Source: an uncultured Microbacterium sp.
GTDB lineage: Bacteria; Actinomycetota; Actinomycetes; Actinomycetales; Microbacteriaceae
DNA length: 49,169 nt
Direction: 5' to 3'
NCBI RefSeq assembly: GCF_947632095.1
Contig: NZ_CANROA010000014.1
Location: forward strand, 1 to 49,169
The notes beneath the pieces were generated by a model, which was not told the origin of the DNA, did not search any database, and was given only the letters and a program-made list of their open reading frames with translations. Within the stretch, counting starts at the first letter, position 1; the number at the start of each line of letters is the position of its first letter. A program made the translations under genes and the position numbers. This document shows positions 1 to 8,438 of the stretch, piece by piece.

Positions 1-168
<168 letters not shown>

Positions 169-195
169 TTAGCACTCACAGTACGAGAGTGCTAA
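169..195. promoter_or_regulatory. CIRCE operator (HrcA site) upstream of groEL
   Basis: The inverted repeat TTAGCACTC, nine spacer bases, GAGTGCTAA is a perfect match to the CIRCE consensus. It lies 37 bases upstream of the groEL start codon, in the 5' untranslated or promoter region. CIRCE is bound by the heat-shock repressor HrcA, so groEL should be derepressed on heat stress. Confidence 0.95.
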
Positions 196-203
196 CGCCC
201 ATT

Positions 204-230
204 CTGGCACTCGACCCCAGCGAGTGCAAG
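204..230. promoter_or_regulatory. Second, degenerate CIRCE-like operator
   Basis: CTGGCACTC, nine spacer bases, GAGTGCAAG keeps the GCACTC/GAGTGC core and the exact N9 spacing of CIRCE but loses the outer bases. It starts 35 bases from the start of the perfect copy. Tandem CIRCE sites occur in front of groEL genes in actinobacteria, so a second HrcA site is likely, probably of lower affinity. Confidence 0.7.
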
Positions 231-243
231 CCGCGGAGGGAGA

Positions 244-819
244 CTATTCGACGGTTTCCTCATCGGACTGCGGAGCGCTGCTCGCGCGGTCGAGGCCGAC
301 GACGATGACGAGCTGCTTCAGCTCGGGATCGTTGGGGTCGGCGTAGAAGTCGCTCTGCTCGATGCGCGCGCCGCCGATCAGCTCGGCCAGGCCCAGAGCG
401 GCGAGTGCGTCATCCTCGGATACGTAGTAGACGGTCGTCTCCGGGAAGTCCTCCGCACCCGTGCTGCCCGAGCTCACGTCCTCCGCCGGCCAGCCCCCGT
501 TGATGACGGTGTCGCGCAGTTGGACCTCGAGGCCCTCCTCGGAGGTGGCGTTGAGCACGAGCACCGAATAGCTCGTGTCGACGACGCCGGTCTCCTGCGG
601 CGCGGGCGCAACGGTCGGCTCGACCTCGGGCGACAGGACGATGCGTCCCATCAGGACGAGCGAGACGAAGATGCCGACGACCACGATGACGAGCGCGGCG
701 ACGACCGACCACAGCAGAACGACCCAACCGTTCATCCCCGGGGCTTCGGCGCGGTGCGCTCCGACGCGTCCGGGCGAACGGGGAACATCATCGAAACGGT
801 CTCTGTCGGGCTTGGGCAC
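244..819 (-). CDS. LytR C-terminal domain membrane protein
   Basis: A 191-residue protein with a charged proline-rich cytoplasmic N terminus of about 30 residues, one strongly hydrophobic segment at about 31-58, a proline/acidic linker, and an extracytoplasmic domain at about 85-175. That domain starts SVLVLNAT and fits the LytR_C (LytR/CpsA/Psr C-terminal) fold. The catalytic LCP domain itself is absent. Such short actinobacterial proteins are probably accessory to cell-wall glycopolymer attachment, but no enzymatic role can be read from the sequence. It is followed on the same strand by groEL; the CIRCE sites lie between them, so groEL has its own promoter. Upstream is a DUF3263 gene on the same strand. 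Confidence 0.8.
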   Translation of the reverse strand: MPKPDRDRFDDVPRSPGRVGAHRAEAPGMNGWVVLLWSVVAALVIVVVGIFVSLVLMGRIVLSPEVEPTVAPAPQETGVVDTSYSVLVLNATSEEGLEVQLRDTVINGGWPAEDVSSGSTGAEDFPETTVYYVSEDDALAALGLAELIGGARIEQSDFYADPNDPELKQLVIVVGLDRASSAPQSDEETVE

Positions 820-879
820 CCGTCGATGTTATCCGGCAATGCCTCGGAATCCCCACACAGCGGGCCGGAGCATGCCGGA

Positions 880-1137
880 TCAGCCCGCGAAGCCGCGCAT
901 CCGCGACACGCGCTTGTCGGTGCGGTTCTCGCGCAGCCGACGCAGACGGCGAACGAGCAGCGGGTCGTACTCGAGCGCCTGCTCGGTGTCGATGAGCCTG
1001 CCGAGCAACTGGTAGTACCGCGCCGGGCTCATACCGAGGTTCGACCGGATCGCCTCCTCCTTCGCGCCGTTGTGACGCGGCCAGGCGCCTTCCAGCGTCA
1101 GGATCGCGCGATCGCGATCGGTGAGGTCTCCGAGCAT
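880..1137 (-). CDS. DUF3263 family protein
   Basis: An 85-residue soluble protein. It contains the DUF3263 signature: DRDRAILTLEGAWPRHNGAK near the N terminus, then a helical NLGMSPARYYQLLGRLID segment that resembles a helix-turn-helix. The C terminus is arginine-rich (LRRLRENR...KRVSRMRG). Members are small actinobacterial proteins of unknown function; the shape suggests nucleic-acid binding, but this is inference. It lies 60 bases upstream of the LytR_C gene on the same strand, and a two-gene unit is plausible. The start ATG at 1137 is the only sensible one. Confidence 0.85.
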   Translation of the reverse strand: MLGDLTDRDRAILTLEGAWPRHNGAKEEAIRSNLGMSPARYYQLLGRLIDTEQALEYDPLLVRRLRRLRENRTDKRVSRMRGFAG

Positions 1138-1146
1138 GTCTTCAGG

Positions 1147-2139
1147 CTAAGCGTCCGTCGTGCCGCCGGCGGCACGCCACTCCCACCACCGGCCCAACGG
1201 GTCCGCTGCGGCGCGCACGCATCCGTCGAGGGCGACGACGGATCCGCGCCAATTCTGCGCGTCCACAGGCGGATTCCATCCGTCGTGAAGGGCCGGGGCG
1301 TCGATCGTGATCCAGCGCGCGGGCAGACGGCGGATGCCATCGATGAGCTGTTCGCGCCGCGAGCGCGGAATGTGCACGAGGACGCCCGGCGTGGTGATCA
1401 CGAGCGTCGCATCGGCGGGTGCGGATGCTGCGAGCGCACCGATCCCGTCGACGGCATCCCCGCCCACCATCAGCGGCGGATCCTCGGCGACGATATCCAG
1501 CGCCGCCGTGATCCGCTCCTCGCGCCCGGTCTCCCCGGGCCAGACGAGGCCGCGCAGCCAGGCGCGGTCGCGGGCGTCGCGGGCGTCGAGCGGGTCGAGG
1601 TCGATTCCCGCGCGCCAGACGATCTCCGGCATGCGCAGCGGCGGGAGCTCTCCGCGCACGGTGCTGGTGAGGACGACGGGGCTCGGCCCGTCCTCGGGGT
1701 CGAGGGCGGCGCGCACCGTTCGAGCGTCGTCCACGAAGCGGTAGGAGTAGCGGTCCGGGTACAGGCACAGGCCTCCCGACGCGCCGACCTCGAGCAGGGC
1801 GATCGGTCCGTCGATCTCGGACAGCACCGGAAGCAGGGCCGCCAGACGCAGGGGCTCGTTGGTCTGCACCCGGCGCGCGCTGCTCTCGGCGACGACGTCA
1901 TCGGCATTGTCGATCACGAACCGGCGCCAGCCGTCGTATCCGACAAGGGGAGCGCCGAGCATGCGGGTCACGGCGAACACGAGCGGAGGCTGGCGATGGA
2001 TGGCCGGAATCCGTGCGAGCACTGCTTGCACGACCGGATCGGATGCCACGCCGCGGGCCCATTCCGCGTAGAGGTCGGAGCGCCCGGGCGCCTCGTCCTC
2101 GGCGAAGCGGGCGTAGCGTTCACGAACAGCATCCGTCAT
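1147..2139 (-). CDS. DUF2332 domain-containing protein
   Basis: A 330-residue protein beginning MTDAVRERYARFAEDEAPGR. The length, the opening RYARFAE motif, the LLEVGASGGLCLYPDRY stretch at about 130 and the late IVITTPGVLVHIPR-type segment match DUF2332. The GASGGL motif resembles a SAM-binding glycine loop, so a methyltransferase-like fold is possible; no activity is established for the family. An in-frame ATG at 2163 would add eight residues, but conservation normally begins at the chosen ATG. The gene ends 9 bases before the DUF3263 gene and diverges from msrB. Confidence 0.82.
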   Translation of the reverse strand: MTDAVRERYARFAEDEAPGRSDLYAEWARGVASDPVVQAVLARIPAIHRQPPLVFAVTRMLGAPLVGYDGWRRFVIDNADDVVAESSARRVQTNEPLRLAALLPVLSEIDGPIALLEVGASGGLCLYPDRYSYRFVDDARTVRAALDPEDGPSPVVLTSTVRGELPPLRMPEIVWRAGIDLDPLDARDARDRAWLRGLVWPGETGREERITAALDIVAEDPPLMVGGDAVDGIGALAASAPADATLVITTPGVLVHIPRSRREQLIDGIRRLPARWITIDAPALHDGWNPPVDAQNWRGSVVALDGCVRAAADPLGRWWEWRAAGGTTDA

Positions 2140-2219
2140 GCATCCATTGTCACGCGTCGTCATGGATGACCCGCGCACACGTTCCCGGGGGCACAATGGA
2201 AGAGACCTCAGGAGGCGTG

Positions 2220-2633
2220 ATGACGGATTACACCGTGAAGAAGACCGACGACGAGTGGCGCGAAGAGCTCGGCGATGAGCAGTTCGCCGTTCTCCGTCAG
2301 GCGGCGACCGAACGCGCCTGGACAGGCGAGCTGCTCGATGAGAGCCGTGCGGGCCTCTACACGTGCGGCGCCTGCAACGCGGAGCTCTTCAAGAGCGGCA
2401 CGAAGTTCGACTCCGGATGCGGGTGGCCCAGCTTCTACGAATCGATCCGCCCCGATGCGGTCCAGCTCCTCGAGGACACCACCCTGGGCATGCAGCGCAC
2501 CGAGGTGCGCTGCGCGAACTGCGGCTCCCACCTCGGCCATGTCTTCCCCGACGGTTTCGGCACGCCGACCGGCGACCGCTACTGCATGAACTCGCTGGCT
2601 CTGAACTTCACGCCCGGGTCCGATTCGGAGTGA
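2220..2633 (+). CDS. msrB: Peptide-methionine (R)-S-oxide reductase MsrB
   Basis: A 137-residue single-domain MsrB, which reduces methionine-R-sulfoxide in oxidised proteins at the expense of thioredoxin. Zinc-binding CxxC pairs are visible at C49/C52 and C98/C101. The substrate motif GCGWPSF carries C67, a likely resolving cysteine, and the catalytic cysteine is C122 in RYCMNS. The histidines of HLGHVF at 104-109 complete the active site. The ATG at 2220 is chosen because AGGAGG at 2210-2215 sits just ahead of it; upstream in-frame codons belong to the opposite-strand gene. Its stop overlaps the GTG of the next gene (GTGA), suggesting translational coupling. Confidence 0.96.
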   Translation: MTDYTVKKTDDEWREELGDEQFAVLRQAATERAWTGELLDESRAGLYTCGACNAELFKSGTKFDSGCGWPSFYESIRPDAVQLLEDTTLGMQRTEVRCANCGSHLGHVFPDGFGTPTGDRYCMNSLALNFTPGSDSE

Positions 2634-3172
2634 GCGCGCTCGACGCTGTGCGTGCGCGGCAGTCGTGGTCCAAGGTCACCGAGCAGGCCCCGACCCGCGA
2701 GGAGCTGCTGCCGCTGGTCGCCGCCGCGGGCCGCGTCGCCGACCATTCATCCCTGCAGCCCTGGCGACTCATCGAGTTGCGCGGCGCCGACCGTGAACGG
2801 TTGGGTGCGGCGATCGCGAAGGCGCAGGGCGACAAGAAGCCGTCGACGAAGCCGCTGCGCGCATCCCTGCTGATCGCCGTGGTCGCCAGCTTTCGCAAGA
2901 GCGACAAAGTTCCGCACTGGGAGCAGGAGGCTGTCGCCTCCGGCGTCGCTCACACGCTCAGCCTGCTGCTGGACGATGCCGGCTGGGGCGTGATCTGGCG
3001 AACCGGGTCGCACACCCGCACCAAGCCACTGCGCAAGGCGCACGGGCTGAAGAAGAACGAGGAGCTGCTGGGTTGGCTCTACGTCGGCGGCAAACCCGAG
3101 GGCAAGACCCCCGGACGCCGCAAACCCATCGATGCGGAGAGCATGCTCACCCGCATGCCCGAATCCGGCTGA
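2630..3172 (+). CDS. Nitroreductase-fold family protein
   Basis: A 180-residue protein read from a GTG at 2630 that overlaps the msrB stop. It shows the nitroreductase-like pattern: an early helix followed by AAAGRVADHSSLQPWRLIEL (compare the RRSxR...PSxxNxQPW FMN pocket of the family), a central hydrophobic helix with GVAHTLSLLLDDAGWGVIWRTG, and a C-terminal LGWLYVGGKPEG strand. It therefore probably binds FMN and reduces a small substrate with NAD(P)H, although the usual N-terminal arginine cluster is weak (VRARQSWSK). It is likely co-transcribed with msrB. Its stop abuts the stop of the convergent transporter gene. Confidence 0.78.
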   Translation: MSALDAVRARQSWSKVTEQAPTREELLPLVAAAGRVADHSSLQPWRLIELRGADRERLGAAIAKAQGDKKPSTKPLRASLLIAVVASFRKSDKVPHWEQEAVASGVAHTLSLLLDDAGWGVIWRTGSHTRTKPLRKAHGLKKNEELLGWLYVGGKPEGKTPGRRKPIDAESMLTRMPESG

Positions 3173-4117
3173 TCAGTTCCGGCGACGTCGCCAGGGCAGA
3201 GCCACGAGGACGGAAGCCACCGCGACGACGATCATCGCGAGAAGCTGCCAGAGCGCGGGGCCGGATGCCGCGGGCCACAGCACATCGATGACGACCGAGG
3301 CCGTCAGCTGGCCCAGTACCGACCCGAGCCCGAGCAGGAGCACCCCGGTGTGCGCGACGATCGCCGCGCCGAGCAGGATGTAGACGAAGCCGAGGAATCC
3401 GCCCACATAGAGCCAGGGCTCGGTCGGCAGCGCCTGCGGCGCACCGCGCAGCAGGACGCTGACCGTCGCCGCCGCCAGCAGGACGGTCGTTCCGGCGATG
3501 AAGCTCGTGAGCGTCGCGACCATGGGCGACTGCACGCGCTGCGCGAGGCGCCCGTTGGTCGCCGCCTGCCAGGCGATGCCGACTCCGGCGGCGAAGGGCA
3601 GCAGGAGCATCCACAGCGGTGCGTTGTCGAGCACGTCGCCGCTGAGCGAGATGCCGACCGCGGCGAGGGCGAAGACGCCGCCGAGCACACGGCCCGGTGT
3701 GACGGCCACGACGCCGGCCGGCCCGAACCCGATCCGGTCGAGCACGAGACCATGGATCGTCTGACCCGCCACGACGCCGACCGTGAACAGAGAGACGCCG
3801 AGCACCCCGGCGGTGAGCCCCTGCGTGGAGACCGTGAGCGCCCCGCAGGCACCGCCCACGAGCATCCAGGGAGGAATCGTGCGCGTGCGCACGCCGGTGC
3901 GCAGACGCGCGAAGGCCGCGCGGTGCCGCGCCCGAAGCGAGACGACGACGATGAGGATCGCGAGCCCGACGGCGAAGGAGATGAGCCCGGCGACGATTCC
4001 GTCGTCCAGGCGCACCCCGAGCACGCCGTTGATGCGGGCCTGGATCGCGGTCATGGCCCCGATCGACACCGCTGCGGCGATCGCGAGCGGCGCGGGGATT
4101 CTGCGGGTCTCGGACAC
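3173..4117 (-). CDS. DMT-family (DUF606/YdcZ-like) membrane transporter
   Basis: A 314-residue integral membrane protein with about ten hydrophobic segments arranged as two similar halves. Glycine-rich starts recur (AIAAAVSIGAMTAIQARINGVLG and, in the second half, AGVGIAWQAATNGRLAQ), which is the duplicated pattern of the YdcZ/DUF606 branch of the drug/metabolite transporter superfamily. The substrate cannot be read from the sequence. The C terminus is arginine-rich (WRRRRN) and cytoplasmic. It converges with the nitroreductase-like gene with no gap between stops and diverges from the SRAP gene at 4198. Confidence 0.85.
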   Translation of the reverse strand: MSETRRIPAPLAIAAAVSIGAMTAIQARINGVLGVRLDDGIVAGLISFAVGLAILIVVVSLRARHRAAFARLRTGVRTRTIPPWMLVGGACGALTVSTQGLTAGVLGVSLFTVGVVAGQTIHGLVLDRIGFGPAGVVAVTPGRVLGGVFALAAVGISLSGDVLDNAPLWMLLLPFAAGVGIAWQAATNGRLAQRVQSPMVATLTSFIAGTTVLLAAATVSVLLRGAPQALPTEPWLYVGGFLGFVYILLGAAIVAHTGVLLLGLGSVLGQLTASVVIDVLWPAASGPALWQLLAMIVVAVASVLVALPWRRRRN

Positions 4118-4197
4118 TACAGAACCCTATCGAAATGCGCAGGCCACCCGGACACGGCGGCGTGCACAGTGTCCGTGGCCGGGGATACGCTGACGAC

Positions 4198-4851
4198 ATG
4201 TGCGCGAGCTACGGGTTGGATCCGCGATTCACCGATGTTGAGCTGCTGGCCGAGCAGGATGCCGCGATGCTCGAGGGTCTGCGCGAGTGGGCCGAGCACA
4301 ACGCCGGTGAGACGTTGCGGCCGACCGGCCGCAACCGGCGCAACCTGAATCCGCTGATCGCCCCGGGGCCGCCGCCCGTGCTGCAGCCCGGTTGGTGGGG
4401 GCACCTCGTCGATGGCGCCCCGGCACCGTACCCATCCATCAACACGCGCTCAGAAAGACTGCAGCAACGGCCCGGGGCGCTCCGTCACCGGGCGATCGTT
4501 CCGGCGTCGGGATGGTTGGAGATGCGCAAGCCGGAACGGGTCTGGCACGAGTTCGGGCTCGGCCCGGGCATCGTCTTCGGCATGGCGGCCGTCACCCAGC
4601 ACGGGCGCACCGCCGACGGAGAGGAGTACACCTGCTATTCCCTCGTGATGCGCCCCTCTCCCCCGCACCTGGCGGATGTGCATGACCGGATGCCTGTTCT
4701 CATCCCGACGTCGTTCGCCGACGAGTGGCTTCGAGCGGGTGCCGGGCGCGGTGTCATCGACGATGCGCTCGTGGCTGCAGCATCCCTTGACGAACGTGTG
4801 CGTGCGACCGCGCGTGCCGATGACCGCGGCGCGGCAGAACGCCTCTTCTGA
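4198..4851 (+). CDS. SRAP (HMCES/YedK-type) DNA-protein crosslink protein
   Basis: A 217-residue SOS-response-associated peptidase. SRAP proteins use the cysteine at position 2, after removal of the initiator Met, to form a thiazolidine crosslink with abasic sites in single-stranded DNA. The key residues are present: C2 (MCASYG), N82 and R84 (NTRSE), E108 in PASGWLEMR, and H162 in VHDRMPVLIP. The ATG at 4198 is certain because Cys must follow Met directly; the longer upstream reading frame is not coding. It diverges from the transporter gene and converges with the phosphatase gene 4 bases away. Confidence 0.94.
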   Translation: MCASYGLDPRFTDVELLAEQDAAMLEGLREWAEHNAGETLRPTGRNRRNLNPLIAPGPPPVLQPGWWGHLVDGAPAPYPSINTRSERLQQRPGALRHRAIVPASGWLEMRKPERVWHEFGLGPGIVFGMAAVTQHGRTADGEEYTCYSLVMRPSPPHLADVHDRMPVLIPTSFADEWLRAGAGRGVIDDALVAAASLDERVRATARADDRGAAERLF

Positions 4852-4855
4852 CGTT

Positions 4856-5575
4856 TCAGCCCGCCAGAAGTCGTGTGCGGAGACGGCTCTTCACACCATC
4901 ATCGACGCCGGCGCGGGAGAGATACCCGTCGATCCCGCCGTCTCGAGCATCCAGCTCTGCGAGTGTCCGCGTCATGAGATCCGGCGGCGACCCCGCGAGC
5001 ACCTCGATGAGCTCGTCCGTGACGGGCACCCGGAAGCGGCGGATCTTGCGCAGCATCCGCTCCGTCCACTCGCCCGACAGGTTCGCGGCGGTCGCCGCGT
5101 AGTCCGCGACGATGACGTCCCTGTCGATGCCGAGAGCCGTGAGCAGGAGGGCAACGACCAGCCCCGTGCGGTCCTTGCCCGCGGTGCAGTGCACGACCGC
5201 CCCGCCCTCGGCATCGGCGATCGTTCGGATCACCGTGCCGATGTCCTGCTGGTGGCGATCGAGCACGACGGCGTAGACCACCGGCAGGGTGAGCGTGCGC
5301 GGATCGACGCCGTGCGGGGCGCCGTCCATCGGCACGCGCAACAGCTCGATGCCGGTACCGCGCAGACGATCACGACCGCCGATGCGCCGGTCGAAACCCG
5401 AACGCAGATCGATCGCCTCCCGGATCCCGAGATCCACGAGGCTGCGGCGTCCGTCACGGGTGAGCCGGTTCAGAGCGTCCGAGCGGAAGAGAAGGCCCGG
5501 GGTCAGCACGCCCGGCGCGACCTCCCGGAAGTTGAAGGTGCCCGGAACGTCCAAACGGGTGACCACATCGTCCAT
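4856..5575 (-). CDS. Protein-tyrosine phosphatase (MptpB-like family)
   Basis: A 239-residue phosphatase of the Y_phosphatase3 type. The N terminus has the family FNFREV motif (residues 14-19) and the RSDALNRLT segment. The P-loop is HCTAGKDRTG with catalytic C130 and R136. This family, known from M. tuberculosis PtpB, dephosphorylates phosphotyrosine and in some members phosphoinositides. No signal peptide is visible, so export would need a non-classical route. The gene stands alone between the convergent SRAP gene and a divergent small gene. Confidence 0.93.
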   Translation of the reverse strand: MDDVVTRLDVPGTFNFREVAPGVLTPGLLFRSDALNRLTRDGRRSLVDLGIREAIDLRSGFDRRIGGRDRLRGTGIELLRVPMDGAPHGVDPRTLTLPVVYAVVLDRHQQDIGTVIRTIADAEGGAVVHCTAGKDRTGLVVALLLTALGIDRDVIVADYAATAANLSGEWTERMLRKIRRFRVPVTDELIEVLAGSPPDLMTRTLAELDARDGGIDGYLSRAGVDDGVKSRLRTRLLAG

Positions 5576-5650
5576 GCCGACATGCTAGCCACGACTCACC
5601 CCTGCCCGGCTATCGTGAGGGGCACAGCCGCAGACAGCGAGGAGAACTCG

Positions 5651-5950
5651 ATGACCGAGGACAAGCCACGACCGCGTGCTCTGCGCGACGCCACCGCCGA
5701 GCCGCGCTTCGCAGCCCGCTACGCGACGATCGACGAAGTCGCCGAAATCCTCGGCGTCACACCCGTATCGCTTCGCCAGACGATGCGCCGCCGTGACGCC
5801 GGTGAAGCGTCCTCGGCCAGCGACGCGTTCATCGACCCGATCGGCAACGTCTCCGGCTACCTCTGGGACCGCGATGATCTGACCCCCGAAGCGGTCGAGG
5901 CCTGGCACAACCGCCCCCGCCGCGGCCGCAAGCCGAACAGCGCTCAGTAG
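5651..5950 (+). CDS. Small helix-turn-helix protein
   Basis: A 99-residue basic/acidic protein. Residues about 24-50 (ATIDEVAEILGVTPVSLRQT) read as a helix-turn-helix of the kind found in small DNA-binding proteins; the C terminus is basic (RPRRGRK). GAGGAG at 5639-5644 precedes the ATG at 5651 with good spacing. There is no obvious partner gene: the next element is the convergent tRNA-Thr. No function can be named beyond probable DNA binding. The lack of phage or mobile neighbours argues against an excisionase role. Confidence 0.65.
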   Translation: MTEDKPRPRALRDATAEPRFAARYATIDEVAEILGVTPVSLRQTMRRRDAGEASSASDAFIDPIGNVSGYLWDRDDLTPEAVEAWHNRPRRGRKPNSAQ

Positions 5951-6012
5951 CGTCCGGCTGCGACGATCGTGCTCCCACCATCGGCATGAAATGGAAGTGC
6001 CGCGAGAGCAAT

Positions 6013-6088
6013 TGGAGCCGACTACGGGATTCGAACCCGTGACATCCTGTTTACAAGACAGGTGCTCTACCAGCTGAGCTAAGTCGGC
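6013..6088 (-). tRNA. tRNA-Thr(TGT)
   Basis: A full cloverleaf on the minus strand: acceptor GCCGACT paired with AGTCGGC, D arm GCTC...GAGC, anticodon loop CTTGTAA giving anticodon TGT, T arm ACGGG TTCGAAT CCCGT. The 3' CCA is encoded. It reads ACA codons and, by wobble, others of the Thr box. Confidence 0.97.
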
Positions 6089-6128
6089 GAACCCCTCCAG
6101 CTTAGCGATACGCCGGAGGGTCCTGAGT

Positions 6129-7052
6129 TCAGGGGGTCGCGGTCGGCGTGGGAGCCGGCGTGATCTCGGTGTAGCCGGCGACCGTCAGCACGAAGTGCGA
6201 GAACTCGGCCGGATCCTTGAGCGAGCCCACATAGGCCTCGCCGTTGACGACGACCATCGGCGCACTGGTCAGAACCAGATCCTTCGATCCCTCGAGCGGG
6301 CCGGCGAGCGCCCGCGAGGTCGCCTCCTTGGCCCAGGAGGTGAAGTCGCCGTCTTCGATGCAGTCGCGCAGGACGTCGGAGTTCTCCGCTCCCACGGCGA
6401 CCGCGAGATCGGCGAGCTCAACGTCGGTGCGGCCATTGCTGTCGACCGCGGGCTGGTCGATGAGCAGCTCGTGGTTGTAGGCGTAGAAGTACTCCGGCGC
6501 GTGCGTCACGACGCAGGCGGCGGCTGCGGCGGAGCGCAGGGAGTACTTCGTTCCGTTCGAGCTCGCCGTCAGCATCGACACTGGGTGGTAGGTCACCGAG
6601 ACGACGCCCTCATTGATCCACCCAGCCAGCTGAGGGGTGTTCGCGCGCTCGAATTCTCCGGCACCGGGCGAGAGGTAGTCGACGTAGATGTGCACGTCGA
6701 CGGCCGCGGTGGACTCTGCGGGCTCGGGCGTCGACTCGGCGCCCTCCGCCTCGCCTTCCTCGCCCTCGGCGACCTCATCGGCGCCGTCATCGGCGACGGC
6801 GACGCTGCGCACGACGATTCCGTCGCCGCTCATGCCGCTCGGGTTCAGCGTGGGCTGGGAAACCGACGACGACACGGTGAGCGTCACCGCCGTTCCGATC
6901 GCGGCAACCGCGACCACCACGATCGCACCGATCGTGAACCGTCGGATCAGACGCGCACGCGACTGCTGTGCACTCACTTGCTGGGCCTTCTCCCGAACCG
7001 CCTCACGAGTATTGCGAGGGGCGGGGACGTTCGGCGTTTCGTCGCTCGACAT
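6129..7052 (-). CDS. DsbA-fold membrane-anchored protein lacking the CxxC motif
   Basis: A 307-residue protein with a cytoplasmic N terminus, one transmembrane segment at about 39-60, an acidic alanine/glutamate/proline linker (about 85-116) and an extracytoplasmic thioredoxin/DsbA-like domain at about 117-290. The strand VDVHIYVDYL leads straight into SPGA at 128-131, where active family members carry CPxC, so both catalytic cysteines are replaced. The cis-proline loop (SAPMVVVNG) and the helical insert are kept. It therefore cannot act as a classical thiol oxidoreductase; a binding or scaffold role is possible. The start is the ATG at 7052 with AGAGGA ahead; the longer upstream frame is non-coding. 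Confidence 0.85.
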   Translation of the reverse strand: MSSDETPNVPAPRNTREAVREKAQQVSAQQSRARLIRRFTIGAIVVVAVAAIGTAVTLTVSSSVSQPTLNPSGMSGDGIVVRSVAVADDGADEVAEGEEGEAEGAESTPEPAESTAAVDVHIYVDYLSPGAGEFERANTPQLAGWINEGVVSVTYHPVSMLTASSNGTKYSLRSAAAAACVVTHAPEYFYAYNHELLIDQPAVDSNGRTDVELADLAVAVGAENSDVLRDCIEDGDFTSWAKEATSRALAGPLEGSKDLVLTSAPMVVVNGEAYVGSLKDPAEFSHFVLTVAGYTEITPAPTPTATP

Positions 7053-7267
7053 CGTTCCTCTTGAAAGTCTGGTGGGGACGGGCTCCCCATGACCCCGAAC
7101 AGAAGCAGGGCCGCCTTCGATGTTAACCAGCACAGCTGGGAAATACCCAGGTACCGCGGTTCGTGCCATACTGATTCCGACCCGATGGCGGGTCACGGCG
7201 GGCCTCGCACCGCCGCATCCATCACAACGGATCGTCCGGCACGTACCTGCCGGTGAAGGAGAAAACA

Positions 7268-8371
<1,104 letters not shown>

Positions 8372-8381
8372 CCTCTCTCCC

Positions 8382-8420
8382 ACGCGGCGCGGGCCGGCCT
8401 TCGGGCCGCCCGCGCCGCGT
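8382..8420 (+). terminator. GC-rich hairpin terminator after ugpC
   Basis: ACGCGGCGCGGG...CCCGCGCCGCGT flank an inner GGCC-TTCG-GGCC stem, giving about 17 base pairs with one bulged C. It begins 10 bases after the ugpC stop. There is no U-tract, as is common in high-GC actinobacteria. It separates ugpC from the DUF4032 gene. Confidence 0.75.
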
Positions 8421-8438
8421 CGTCATCCCAGGAGCATC

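Noticed and set aside
520..2169. A 549-codon plus-strand open frame across the LytR_C, DUF3263 and DUF2332 genes
   Set aside because: It covers three genes of the other strand, has no ribosome site, and its translation is typical of a GC-rich shadow frame.
7121..7131. GTTAACC core between the DsbA-like gene and ugpC
   Set aside because: Isolated core without direct repeats at 11-base spacing; expected by chance in 49 kb.
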